From: Chelativorans alearensis | GTDB taxonomy: Bacteria > Pseudomonadota > Alphaproteobacteria > Rhizobiales > Rhizobiaceae | Direction of reading: 5' to 3' | NCBI RefSeq assembly: GCF_010993735.1 | Contig: NZ_WQNI01000014.1 | Coordinates: 88,395-152,394, forward strand | Length of the DNA: 64,000 nt | Shown here: one piece after another, positions 52,036 to 61,114 of the stretch | How the letters are laid out: the number at the start of each line of letters is the position of its first letter | How positions within the stretch are numbered: the first letter of the stretch is position 1 | Position numbers and translations under genes: made by a program | Notes under the pieces: model-generated | Seen by the model: only the letters and a program-made list of their open reading frames with translations | Databases searched by the model: none | Told to the model about the DNA's origin: nothing

Positions 52036-52320
52036 ATGATCATCATAGCCGGGCACTCTCGAGCCAGGGATGGAGTTGAACGCGACGCTGCGGTAGCGGC
52101 GTTTGCAGACATGGTCGAAAGAGCAAGGAAGCAGGACGGCTGTCTCGACCTGTCGATCAGTGCTGACTCGGTCGATCCGGATCGGATCAACGTCTTCGAG
52201 TGCTGGCGCGACCAACAGTCCTTGAACACTTGGCGTAAGATCGCGAAAGGCCCGAGGGTCGCATTGCGGGACGCCCAGGTGAAACTCTATCGCAGCGACA
52301 AGGCCGAGAAACCATTCTGA
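52036..52320 (+). CDS. Antibiotic biosynthesis monooxygenase (ABM) family protein
   Basis: 94 residues with a ferredoxin-like fold. It starts MIIIAGHSRARDGVERD and continues KQDGCLDLSISADSVDPDRI, NVFECWRDQQSLNTWRKIAK, the conserved Phe-Glu-x-Trp signature of ABM/quinol monooxygenase proteins. It acts alone or as a dimer on quinones or similar molecules. Same operon as the two SnoaL-like genes. AGGAGAG precedes the ATG. Confidence 0.88.
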   Translation: MIIIAGHSRARDGVERDAAVAAFADMVERARKQDGCLDLSISADSVDPDRINVFECWRDQQSLNTWRKIAKGPRVALRDAQVKLYRSDKAEKPF

Positions 52321-52449
52321 GACCTACGCGACAGGCACTTTTCGGGCGATGCGCCGTCGACCACCCACCCAGGTCGCAGCGCCTCCAGCGTTCGGACCGG
52401 CAGTCAGCGGACACCAGCCAATGGCTGCATGACTCAATGAGGTGAGAGG

Positions 52450-52812
52450 ATGAACACCAACAGCGAAGTTACCCGTGAAATCATTGAACGTTTCCATGCC
52501 GCCTTCGAGGCGCACCGTGCCGATGAACTCGACGGCCTGATTGGTGAGGGTTGCGTTCTCGAAAATACAGCGCCAGCCCCGGACGGCGCGCGATACGACG
52601 GGCGTGAGGCATGCCTCGATTTCTGGAAGGGCATCGCATCCTCCGCGAATCTTGTCTTCGAAGCAGAGGAGATTTGGGCCAGCGAGGATCGCGGGATCAT
52701 CCGCTGGAAACTCAGCTGGGGCGAGAACGAGACGGAGCGGGTTCGAGGGGTAAACATCATCCGTGTTCGGGGAGGAAAGATCGTTGAAGGTCTGGGATAC
52801 GTGAAGGGATAG
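52450..52812 (+). CDS. Second SnoaL-like (NTF2-fold) protein
   Basis: 120 residues, similar to the protein at 51607 (shared patterns PAPDG.RY and VRG.NIIRVR or LRG.SLIRVR). Pattern EIIERFHAAFEAHRADELDG, CVLENTAPAPDGARYDGREA, GIIRWKLSWGENETERVRGV. GAGAGG precedes the ATG. A gap of 130 bp separates it from the ABM gene, but there is no clear terminator, so it is probably still in the TetR-controlled unit. Confidence 0.83.
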   Translation: MNTNSEVTREIIERFHAAFEAHRADELDGLIGEGCVLENTAPAPDGARYDGREACLDFWKGIASSANLVFEAEEIWASEDRGIIRWKLSWGENETERVRGVNIIRVRGGKIVEGLGYVKG

Positions 52813-52995
52813 GAGAATGCCTACTACTCGCGGTCTCGCGGGCATTCCGCGGGCTTGAGCCTCCTCCGATGTTACGAGATCCGAGCTCGCCGCTAGCTAA
52901 GGGACTTACAGCAGGTCGCAACGCAGACATCAGATTGCCGAGGTTTGCCTGTGGCGAATTGCTGTCGTTCTCAACATCTCCTGAGGGCACCTGAC

Positions 52996-53658
52996 ATGAG
53001 CACTACTCCTTGCCGCAGCACCACTGGTCTACGCCAATTTCTGAATCTTGAGCAGCAGCGCAATTGGATAGAAGGCAAGACGAACTTGCCTGACGCCGAC
53101 GAGCGCTCGGAGTCTATGGAACTGCGGTTCAAGTACGTCGCGCGATTTCAGAAGCTGCTTCGTAGCCCGCAAGCACAAGAAGTTCTGAAGATTCTCAGGC
53201 TTTACGGCCAAAACTGCATCCCCATCCCACGCAAATCTGAGCGTCACTACTGGTCGGTTTCTTGTCTGCCGTCGACTTCCGACAAGCCGCTTGTCCGCGT
53301 TAATGCGAGCTGGATGGAGCTTTTCACGCTCTATGCGGACGGCGAGGGCATCCGTGCAAGATTCCTGGTGCATCTTTCGGATTTCACCACGGACCATTCA
53401 CCCGCGCAGGGCCATTTGGACGAACCTTTTCTCGAGCACTGCGTCACGACGCCAGAAGACGTCGGCTATTTCTTCCCGCGCGGCGAGGACATTTTCGGCA
53501 TCAAGGTGCGAGGCGCCCCCTCGATCCACAAATTCCTCGCGACCCGCCACGTGTTGCGCGCCATTCGGACATTCAATCTGACGTACATGAACCGGGGGCG
53601 GAACGCCTATCAGGCGAGCCACTGCTACAGCTTGGCGGATTACTTGCTGGAAGGTTGA
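52996..53658 (+). CDS. Hypothetical protein of 220 residues
   Basis: No family recognised. It starts MSTTPCRSTTGLRQFLNLEQ and contains DKPLVRVNASWMELFTLYAD, LVHLSDFTTDHSPAQGHLDE and the C-terminal YMNRGRNAYQASHCYSLADY. There are no membrane segments. Codon use is normal for the region and the frame is intact, so I think it is a real gene. The ribosome-binding site is TGAGGG, 7 bp before the ATG at 52996; ATG at 52945 in the same frame is weaker. Confidence 0.65.
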   Translation: MSTTPCRSTTGLRQFLNLEQQRNWIEGKTNLPDADERSESMELRFKYVARFQKLLRSPQAQEVLKILRLYGQNCIPIPRKSERHYWSVSCLPSTSDKPLVRVNASWMELFTLYADGEGIRARFLVHLSDFTTDHSPAQGHLDEPFLEHCVTTPEDVGYFFPRGEDIFGIKVRGAPSIHKFLATRHVLRAIRTFNLTYMNRGRNAYQASHCYSLADYLLEG

Positions 53659-53843
53659 GTGGCTCTGGGATGCCCACCACCCTTGGCGAGATTGCCGGGC
53701 CGAGAGGTATTCGAACCATTTTGTCGTGGTGTTGTCCGCTGTGAGTAGTGAACTCCGCAGGAGTGGATATAAGCAATTTATCGGGGTCAGTTTATTGTTC
53801 CGGGTCCATTTCGGTCCCCTCTGCGGCGTCGATGACGGTTGGA

Positions 53844-54026
53844 TCAGCATCCGCAGTGCCTGCGCTGCACCGCCATCTTCATCCAGCAGAAGTGATCAGC
53901 CCGCATCAGCATATAGGCACGACCGCCGTCACGCGTGAGTTCGACAGGGCCATTGGCGACCTGCTCTAGCAGGGCTGCGAACTCGCGCGAAGCGCTCAAA
54001 ATTGCATCGACGTCATAGGTCGTCAT
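53844..54026 (-). CDS. Phd/YefM-type antitoxin-like small protein
   Basis: 60 residues. MTTYDVDAILSASREFAALL followed by VANGPVELTRDGGRAYMLMR and ADHFCWMKMA. The arrangement resembles Phd/YefM antitoxins (DNA-binding N-domain with VxLTRxGxxxxxL). No toxin gene lies next to it on either side. It is flanked by IS66 remnants, so the partner may have been lost. Confidence 0.4.
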   Translation of the reverse strand: MTTYDVDAILSASREFAALLEQVANGPVELTRDGGRAYMLMRADHFCWMKMAVQRRHCGC

Positions 54027-54194
54027 GTCGCCTCCCGGGCCGCATCCAAGCTGCAGCAACCCTATAGGCAGACGCCGCCGGTGCGGAGAATAGGTCTACC
54101 GTGGTGCGAGTGCGGGATACGTGGCGTGGGAATCGAGGATCAAAGGTCTGATCTCCATTGCACCTTAGTGGGATTTTCATTAAGGAACAATGAG

Positions 54195-54653
54195 TTAGAT
54201 CGCGGTCGCGTCGCCCGCCGGCATCACCCACCGCTCGCGGCGGTAGCGCACCACTTCGGCCGACAAAACCAGATCGCGTACCAGGATCGTCTCATACCCT
54301 TTGAAGCGCGAGCCCGCAGGAGCGCTCACCGCAACTGGTACGTCGCGGCTCACGCGACCGCCGTCGCGCTTGGCGCCGCGCCGGCGGCGCTTGCCTTTAT
54401 CACAGGTTGGCTGCGTTGCCTTCTCCATGCCCGACGGCCTGGACGGCTTGATCGGCGGCCGCGGCGGCAGGTTCTTCAACCGCGCGATCTCGTCCTTCAG
54501 CGCCTGGTTCTCGCCACGCAGCGCCTGGTTCTCAATCTCGAAGCTCTCAACCCGGCCTTGAAGGCCCTGCACCGCACCGATCAATGCCCCAACCAGCCCG
54601 CGGAGTTCCGCGAGCGATAGGCCCTCAAGAGAATCAATCGGTGGTAGCGTCAC
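54195..54653 (-). pseudogene. IS66-like transposase, N-terminal part only
   Basis: It starts MTLPPIDSLEGLSLAELRGL, then has a coiled-coil (EIENQALRGENQALKDEIAR), a Pro/Arg/Lys-rich region and SRDVPVAVSAPAGSRFKGYE, ending RYRRERWVMPAGDATAI with a stop. Full-size relatives continue for another 300 residues with the catalytic DDE domain. The break falls close to a TCGCGGTCGCG sequence near 54200. Confidence 0.75.
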
Positions 54654-54697
54654 ACAAAGCGTGAATCACAAACCCGAGCGCTTGCAAACCCCCGCCG

Positions 54698-54750
54698 CCC
54701 GGTAATCTGCCCCGGTTACGCGGTCGCGGTAACCGGGGCGGATTTCCGGG
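54698..54750. repeat. Two IS66-like terminal repeats facing each other
   Basis: The 22-bp arms (54698-54719 and 54729-54750) are inverted repeats with 2 mismatches. Inner tips read CCCCGGTTAC and GTAACCGGGG and are separated by 9 bp, GCGGTCGCG. GTAA at the tip is typical of IS66-family ends. The arrangement is tail of one copy, spacer of about target-duplication length, then head of another. Confidence 0.75.
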
Positions 54751-54753
54751 CAG

Positions 54754-55150
54754 TCAGGCTTGAGCGGCTTGCCGAATGAGATGCGGGAGGGGCGGAATCG
54801 GCTCTTGTGTGGGTATGCCGAGCCGGTCGCCGAGATAGCGGAAGAACGCGACGTCGAGCTTCATGCAGGTCTTCATCAGGCCGAGCAGGACGTCACGGGC
54901 CTGCCTGCCAGCGTCACTGACGGCTCCACCGGAGATCTTGCGCTTGATGACGCAGGTGCGGATGTCGTTTTCCGAGCCGTTTGTGTGGAGCGGGATCTCG
55001 GGACGGTCGAGAACGCGCAGCAGTTCGTGCTTGCGGCGATGCAGCCGGGCCAGCAGCCGGTCGAGCATGACGTAGCCGGTTCGTCGTTTAAACAGGCGCT
55101 CGAAGCGGGCGCGCAGGGCCGCCGCGCGGCGCCGACATGGGGCGCGAAAA
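54754..55150 (-). pseudogene. IS66-like transposase, C-terminal part only
   Basis: The frame reads APCRRRAAALRARFERLFKR, LDRPEIPLHTNGSENDIRTC, ISGGAVSDAGRQARDVLLGL and ends PLPHLIRQAAQA, the end of IS66-like transposases (the Glu of DDE is in GSENDIR). Upstream, beyond about 55150, the frame turns into unrelated sequence. The stop codon lies close to the inverted repeat at 54729-54750. Confidence 0.75.
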
Positions 55151-55183
55151 AGGGAGTCCGGCTCATGCGGCAGACCTCGTCCA

Positions 55184-55504
55184 TTGGCCTCACGTACACG
55201 ATGCCGAGCGAAAGGGCTGCACCTTTGGTTCCAATCACAAGGCGTAGAGGAAACCACAGCGCTTCGCGGCCCGTCGTTCGATGATTCGAGTCTCCTCCTC
55301 AAAGCCGTGCTGAGCGGTCAAGGCGCGGGCTTATTACCTGCGGCCATGATTGCTACCGAACTCGAGGAAGGACGTCTCATTCGACTCGCGGACACAGCCC
55401 TTCTCGCTGAGTTTGCCCATTATCTCGTCTATCCCGAAGCTAGCCACAGTCGACCGAAGATAGCAACATTCAGATCGTGGATTCTCAAAGAGGCCGCACA
55501 TTGA
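55184..55504 (+). pseudogene. C-terminal fragment of a GcvA-like LysR regulator
   Basis: Frame: LRGPSFDDSSLLLKAVLSGQ, GAGLLPAAMIATELEEGRLI, RLADTALLAEFAHYLVYPEA, matching the end of the effector-binding domain of GcvA-type LysR regulators. No DNA-binding domain precedes; the IS66-like tail ends where it should start. It cannot work as a regulator. Confidence 0.7.
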
Positions 55505-55720
55505 CGTGGGGTCAGTATACGTTCGGCCGTCGCGTGATGATCTGCGGCCGAGAGAATATAAGGCGAGCGCGTTGCTCCTCGATTTTTCAAACTACTGGAA
55601 TGTCGAATTCTCGCCCGGTTCCACCCACTCCGGTAGCGATGAACCGTTCGCCCCCCGCCCTTCTACGATCTCCGCGACTTGCGATTGAGGGTCGTGTTGC
55701 TCGCCGCATTCCAGTCGATT

Positions 55721-55948
55721 TTATTCCTCTTCGGGGATTTTCAACAGCACCGTGTCATCGGGGCCGATGGTTCGACCGTCCTGAGTGCGGATGTCGAGGT
55801 GGACCGACAAGCCCTTCTCACGACCGACCAGAACTGAATGCTCCTCACCCGGTCCAAAAAGGTGGCGTTCGCCGAATTGCCGCAGCGCAATCATCACCGG
55901 AAACAAATCCCGGCCCATCGCGGTCAGCCGATATTCCATGCGCGAGCC
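55721..55948 (-). pseudogene. C-terminal half of an HxlR-family regulator
   Basis: The frame has MEYRLTAMGRDLFPVMIALR QFGERHLFG, typical of the second half of HxlR proteins, and ends DDTVLLKIPEEE. The helix-turn-helix is missing. It faces the MFS gene, as HxlR regulators often do, so a deletion probably joined the two. Confidence 0.65.
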
Positions 55949-56087
55949 GCTGTCACCGGTCGGGAATGCTTCCAGAGGCGCAGCGCCGGATGGCGCTGCG
56001 AACGGCACCGCTCGCCCAAATGAAACGCAACGGCAGGGTCGTGCGAGGGGATCAGCATTTGTTTCCCAGCCAGAAATACAGGCTTCG

Positions 56088-57548
56088 GTGCTCACCCGGC
56101 CGGTCACGCTGCTATTTTCCGTTGCGAGCGGCCTTGCGGTCGCTAACGCCTATTTCGCCCACCCGTTGCTTGACGTGATGGCTGACGATCTCGGGCTCAC
56201 GCGCGCCATCGCGGGCCTGTTCGTCGGAGCGACCCAGTTGGGCTACGCACTCGGCCTGATCCTGCTGGTGCCGCTTGGCGATTTCATCGATCGTCGCAAG
56301 CTGATCGTTGGCCAGTCGCTGTTGTCCGTTCTGGCGCTCGGATGCGTGGGACTTTCCTTCACGACGGTGACGTTGCTGGCGTCTATGGCGGCGGTCGGGC
56401 TCCTGGCTGTCGTCATGCAAGCCCTCGTCGCGTATGCCGCGATCCTGGCACGGCGCGCAGAACGCGGACAGGTGGTCGGTGTAGTCACGAGCGGTATAGT
56501 TCTCGGCATCCTGCCGGCGCGGACTGTTGCCGGAATTCTGACCGATCTTTCAGGGAGGCGAAGCGTCTATCTCCTCTCTGCTGTTCTGACGCTCGTGATT
56601 GCCGGGCTCCTCTACAATGCTCTCCCGCACGAAGAGAGGCCAAAGACGAGAATCGCCTACCCGCGTCTGATCGGCTCCTTGCTCACGCTTTTCATCGAGG
56701 AGCCCGTGCTGCGCATCCGCGCTGTCATCGCCATGTTGATCTTCGCCAACATCACAACCCTGCTCGCACCCCTCGTGTTACCGCTAACCGCGCCGCCCTT
56801 TTCATTATCGCATACCCAGGTCGGGCTCTTCGGCCTCGCCGGCGCTACAGGCGCGCTCGGTGCCGCACGCGCGGGACGGTGGGCCGACCAGGGACATGGG
56901 CAGCGCACAACTGGGATTGCGCTCATTCTCATGCTGGTTGCTTGGTTGCCGATCTCGATGCTGTCACACTTGATCGTGTGGCTCATCGTCGGCGTGTTCG
57001 TCATCGATTTCGGCTTGCAGGCGACGCATGCCACCAATCAGGGCATGATCTATCGCGAGCGACCCGAAGCACAGAATCGTCTCACCGCCGCTTACATGAT
57101 CTTCTACTCGATCGGCAGTGCAATCGGTTCCTCGACATCGACAATTGTCTATGCCCACGCCGGCTGGAATGGCGTCTGCCTTATGGGTGCGGGCATCAGC
57201 GCCTTAACGCTCGCCTTCTGGGCCTTGACATTGCGGGCAACACCTGCCGCTGCCACACAGAATAGTTGCCGCGGAATAGTTGAGGACGGCCTTGCTGGGG
57301 GTGATTTATATCTGCAAACTCCCGGGCCAATTCGCGCGTTATCCACTCGCTGTCGAGCATCAAATCGACTTGATCTCGCCCGGGGGTACACAGTATACCT
57401 TCGACGAGCCGCGCTCTCGAGACTGTCAGCGGCACGTGCCGTCGCTTCTCGAAAGAAACAGCTTTCACCTGCTTGGAGCCGGGCGGGTGAAAGACCTGGG
57501 GAGAATGACCGTTTCGTCCCGCAGACCAGCCGTTCTGCGCGTTCGTAG
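56088..57548 (+). CDS. MFS transporter with C-terminal read-through
   Basis: 487 residues in frame. Residues 1-390 are a normal 12-helix major-facilitator protein (VASGLAVANAYFAHPLLDVM, LGLILLVPLGDFIDRRKLIV, AARAGRWADQGHGQRTTGIA). The protein family usually ends about there (TLRATPAAATQ), but the stop is missing and about 97 residues of unrelated, arginine-rich sequence follow. Start is uncertain: GTG at 56088 gives the usual family N-terminus, with the frame open further upstream across the broken HxlR gene. It may be partly functional as a drug or organic-compound exporter. Confidence 0.75.
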   Translation: MLTRPVTLLFSVASGLAVANAYFAHPLLDVMADDLGLTRAIAGLFVGATQLGYALGLILLVPLGDFIDRRKLIVGQSLLSVLALGCVGLSFTTVTLLASMAAVGLLAVVMQALVAYAAILARRAERGQVVGVVTSGIVLGILPARTVAGILTDLSGRRSVYLLSAVLTLVIAGLLYNALPHEERPKTRIAYPRLIGSLLTLFIEEPVLRIRAVIAMLIFANITTLLAPLVLPLTAPPFSLSHTQVGLFGLAGATGALGAARAGRWADQGHGQRTTGIALILMLVAWLPISMLSHLIVWLIVGVFVIDFGLQATHATNQGMIYRERPEAQNRLTAAYMIFYSIGSAIGSSTSTIVYAHAGWNGVCLMGAGISALTLAFWALTLRATPAAATQNSCRGIVEDGLAGGDLYLQTPGPIRALSTRCRASNRLDLARGYTVYLRRAALSRLSAARAVASRKKQLSPAWSRAGERPGENDRFVPQTSRSARS

Positions 57549-57681
57549 TGAACTTCCGCCCTCCACCCAAAGGCAGTTGCTTTGGCTATTTGGCCGGGCG
57601 TAGCGCGGGCCCGTGGGCACCGCGGGGAAGCAGCAGCCCCGGCGGTTGCCGGGGGCCTGCCATTGTTCGTCGAGTCGCCGG

Positions 57682-57978
57682 TTAACGTTCAATTTGGAAG
57701 CGCGGGGTGGGCTCGTCGTTCTCGTCGCTGGGGCCAAAACCTTCCGCAGCTGAGAAGCCGGCCGTCTGGCCATTGCCGGCGGGGAAGCCATAGGACCTGC
57801 TGGCGCTGCCCACGCTGTCGGTCACGACCATCCTGTCGACGGGGGGGGCGATCTGAAAGCGAGGGGCAGGCTCACTGTTCGCCTCGCTGGGACCGAAGCC
57901 CCACGCTGCATCGACCGCAGCTGCGTTGCCGGCACCAAGCACTGCGAGAACAGACGTAAGAATTACAACTTTATACAT
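57682..57978 (-). CDS. Small secreted protein with a twice-repeated motif
   Basis: 98 residues. A signal peptide (YKVVILTSVLAVLGAGNAAA) leads to a mature chain with GFGPSEANSEPAPRFQI and, at the end, GFGPSDENDEPTPRFQI, separated by about 45 residues. AGGAGG precedes the ATG at 57978. I know no family with this repeat. It lies just downstream of a large regulator gene, in the same direction, but with a gap of about 120 bp. Confidence 0.7.
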   Translation of the reverse strand: MYKVVILTSVLAVLGAGNAAAVDAAWGFGPSEANSEPAPRFQIAPPVDRMVVTDSVGSASRSYGFPAGNGQTAGFSAAEGFGPSDENDEPTPRFQIER

Positions 57979-58100
57979 AGTGACCTCCTGTTGTTTCTGC
58001 GGAGGAACCGCGATCAAAACCCTATGCGCGGCGGTGCCTGCGCGCATCGGTACGGCTCCCCAATTTCTTGGTGGTCGCTTCCTAGTTTTCGCGCGCTTAC

Positions 58101-60779
58101 CTAATTTTCGTGGCCCTGTAGCGAATCTGCGGTCGGCAGGAGCCACGGCTCGCCACGCAGGCGTAGGACAACCTCCAGCCGGTTGGCAGCGTGGAATTTG
58201 CCAAGCACGGCAGAAACCTGGTGCTCGATCGTGCGCGGGGAGCGCGACAAAAACCGTGCGGCTTCCTTGTTGCTCATGCCTTGAGCGATCAGAGCAAGCA
58301 CCTGTTGTTCGTGCTGTGTCAGGCCGAGCGGGTGACGGCGGGCGGCCGCGTATGGCCCTCGGCGTATCTTCGGCAACTGATCTGTAATACCCAGACGATG
58401 CGCCAGCTTTCGCGCCAGCGTTGCAGCGGGATGCGCATCGATCTCCTCGAATATGGTTACGGCAAGAACCAAGGCCGCCCCGGCATCGACTCCGCTCACT
58501 TGCGTCAGAGCAAGCCCTGCCTCATAGGGGAGCCCCAGTCGTGTCCATTCTCGTGCGGCCGCCAACGGATAACCGCGGAGTTCCGCAGATCGTGGTGGAG
58601 GAAACCGTGCTGCCCGCGTCCGCAGCGGTTTCGCCATCCCGCATCGCTGCCACCAGACCGCCAGTTCACCCATGTCCCAGGGACGGAAATTGTCGAGATC
58701 CATCGCGGCGAGTGCCGTCAGCTGCTCGTGGCTGGCATCGAGGTCTTCGGTAAGCCAAGCGGCTTCCGTCAGTGCAAAGCGGACCGGTATGATCCGCTGA
58801 GGCTCGGCGGTTGCCAATCCCTCTTGGAGCGATTGTTGGAGTAACGGCAACCCACGGGGCTCGCCCAGCCGCACGTGCACCCTGCCGAGCACCGTGAGGG
58901 CCGGCAAGTGCATCACCATCGGTAGGTGCTCCAGGTTCATGACGCCCTGTGCGATCGTAGCGGCCTCACGAAAACGGCCCTGCTCCATTAGCAACTCCGC
59001 CTGCCGACCGAGCAGGTATTGAGCCGCCGAATCGAGGTCATGCCTGGTGCAGAATGCAATTCCTTCGGCCAGCAGCCGCTCGGCCAAAGCGAAGTCCTTT
59101 GACACAACCGCGCATTCCGCAAAGTTTGTGTAGGCTCGCGCCGCATCGTCGTGGAGCCCGTGCTCCAGCGCCAGCGCGAGGCTTTCCTCCAGCTTCTCAC
59201 GCCCGCCCGGGCGGGCGGCGAATAGCAGCGCAGTGCCGACATTGTTTTGGGCGTGGACGCGTGTCTCGATCTCGCCTAATTGGTCGGCCAGCCTGATCGC
59301 GCGCGAGCCCCATTTGATCGCTTCGTCGAATCGGTAGTGCAGCATATGCAGTTGAGAGCGTGTGCTGTAGGCCATTGCCAGTTCCGGCCCGGGCGGTTGA
59401 CTTTCCACTTCACGCACCGCCTGGTCAGCATACTTTTCCGCCTGTTCGCCCTCACCACGGCGCCAATGAAGCCGAGATAGCCAGCGCAGATTGGGACCGA
59501 CCTTGTCGACCCGTCCAAGTTCTCGCCAGATCGCAATGGCCCGATGACGAGCATCAATGATAGCGTCATAGACGAGGAGCGATAGCCCGGCCTCGTAAGC
59601 CCAGTCTTCATAGAGTTGCGCGGCAAGCGGCCGTGGTGCATCATTGACATATTTCAGCGCGGTCGCAAGATGTAGAGCCGCCTCTCGATGTGCGCCCAGA
59701 CGCGCAGCCTGTGCCGCGGCTTGCGGTGCAAGTTCGAGAACCCGCTCGCTGTCATCGGCTCCGGCAGCGTGGTGGGCCCTGCGTGGGAGCAGAGCGCTCG
59801 CCTTGGCATCAGGAAGCGCGGAAAGTGCTGCTTCCACTTTCCCGTGAAGTGACCGCTGGAGGGACGGTGAGAGCCGATTAAGCGTCGCCTGCCTGGCAAG
59901 CTCATGGCGGAAGGTCAAGGCGCCCTGACCGTCTCGCCGCAGCAGTCCGCGCGCCACGCATTGGTCAACAACGGCTTCAGCATCGCCACCGAGAAGCGCC
60001 CGGATCAGCCACGGCTCCATGCTTCCCGGCACGACGCTCATCATTTCCAGCACCTCGCGCTCCATTGGCGTCAGGCGCGATAGCCGCGACCAGACCGCGT
60101 CGCGTATAGAGGCCGGAATGCACGGCGGTGTGGTGTCGCTGCTCGCCAAAAGCTCTGTAACGAAAAAGGGGTTGCCCTCTGTAACGCGATAGAGATCCCC
60201 GTCGGAGCGGCCCGCCTGCTCGGCCATTGCCTTAACTGCTTCCGGAGAAAGCGGTTCGAGCAACACGCGGGTCACCGAGGCCGACGGTAGATCGCCGAGC
60301 ACATGCGTCAGGGAATGATCGGCACCTACTTCATCGCTGCGCAGACTGAGCACCAGCGTAGTTCGCAGCAAGGCGACACGACGACCGAGGTATTTTACGA
60401 GGTCGAGGGTCGCATTATCAGCCCAGTGGACGTCCTCAAAGATGAGCACGGTCGTGCCCTTCGCGTTCTGAAGTGCATTCAACAACGCGGGGAAAAGCCG
60501 CTCCGGGGCGGCGGCCTGGTCGAGCAATTCTCCGACGCGCTGGTCAAGCGATTGCGCCACATCTTGCACCGGCCCGAGCGGGCGTGGCGTGAAGAGCGCC
60601 TCACACCAGCCCCAGAGCACTCGATGATTCTTGCCGACATGCTCCTCGAATTTGCGCAGGAGGGACGTTTTGCCAATACCAGCTTCGCCTTCGACTAGCA
60701 CAATGCTGCCACGGCCGGCAGCCGCGTTCCGCGCGGCCTCCAGCAAAGCCTCAAGTGGGCCCTCTCTTTCAAACAGCAT
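58101..60779 (-). CDS. Large LuxR-family ATPase regulator (LAL/MalT-type)
   Basis: 892 residues. An N-terminal AAA/STAND ATPase with Walker A VEGEAGIGKTSLLRKFEEHV, a Walker B region (TTVLIFEDVHWADNATLDLV) and a long helical repeat (TPR-like, about 340-800). The C-terminal LuxR-type helix-turn-helix is LTQHEQQVLALIAQGMSNKE and SRSPRTIEHQVSAVLGKFHA. Such regulators bind an inducer and switch on a specific gene set. ATG at 60779 is preceded by an AT-rich region; the frame extends further but not as family sequence. The target is unknown. Confidence 0.9.
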   Translation of the reverse strand: MLFEREGPLEALLEAARNAAAGRGSIVLVEGEAGIGKTSLLRKFEEHVGKNHRVLWGWCEALFTPRPLGPVQDVAQSLDQRVGELLDQAAAPERLFPALLNALQNAKGTTVLIFEDVHWADNATLDLVKYLGRRVALLRTTLVLSLRSDEVGADHSLTHVLGDLPSASVTRVLLEPLSPEAVKAMAEQAGRSDGDLYRVTEGNPFFVTELLASSDTTPPCIPASIRDAVWSRLSRLTPMEREVLEMMSVVPGSMEPWLIRALLGGDAEAVVDQCVARGLLRRDGQGALTFRHELARQATLNRLSPSLQRSLHGKVEAALSALPDAKASALLPRRAHHAAGADDSERVLELAPQAAAQAARLGAHREAALHLATALKYVNDAPRPLAAQLYEDWAYEAGLSLLVYDAIIDARHRAIAIWRELGRVDKVGPNLRWLSRLHWRRGEGEQAEKYADQAVREVESQPPGPELAMAYSTRSQLHMLHYRFDEAIKWGSRAIRLADQLGEIETRVHAQNNVGTALLFAARPGGREKLEESLALALEHGLHDDAARAYTNFAECAVVSKDFALAERLLAEGIAFCTRHDLDSAAQYLLGRQAELLMEQGRFREAATIAQGVMNLEHLPMVMHLPALTVLGRVHVRLGEPRGLPLLQQSLQEGLATAEPQRIIPVRFALTEAAWLTEDLDASHEQLTALAAMDLDNFRPWDMGELAVWWQRCGMAKPLRTRAARFPPPRSAELRGYPLAAAREWTRLGLPYEAGLALTQVSGVDAGAALVLAVTIFEEIDAHPAATLARKLAHRLGITDQLPKIRRGPYAAARRHPLGLTQHEQQVLALIAQGMSNKEAARFLSRSPRTIEHQVSAVLGKFHAANRLEVVLRLRGEPWLLPTADSLQGHEN

Positions 60780-61114
60780 GACATACCTATCCGAGGCGAT
60801 CTCCAAGTATAACAGAAAGATTATACCGAAGCGATCATATTTAATGAAATTCATGCTTTTTGTATTGTTAAGAACAAATAGTACGTTATGGAATAAATAT
60901 CATATTAAATATTCTCATCTCTCGGATATATGAAAAAATTCACAATATGTACCACTTTTGGATTAAACAAAACGCTATCTGGATTTCAAAAGTCTCTGCT
61001 GGAGATCGACACAAGCCGCCGTGTGAACGCCAGCCAATGTGAAGAGCCATCAACGTCAGCAAATGTGTAGATGCTATGGGGCGAGCGGCGAGGGCATGGC
61101 ACTTTCGGCGCTGT
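60780..61114. other. AT-rich region upstream of the large regulator
   Basis: Between about 60790 and 60970 the sequence is far richer in A/T than its surroundings, with no gene. It probably contains the regulator's promoter. No operator repeat stands out. Confidence 0.5.

Noticed and set aside
57196..57570. Minus-strand frame of 124 codons after the MFS gene
   Set aside because: No family motifs. It overlaps read-through sequence and is probably non-coding debris.
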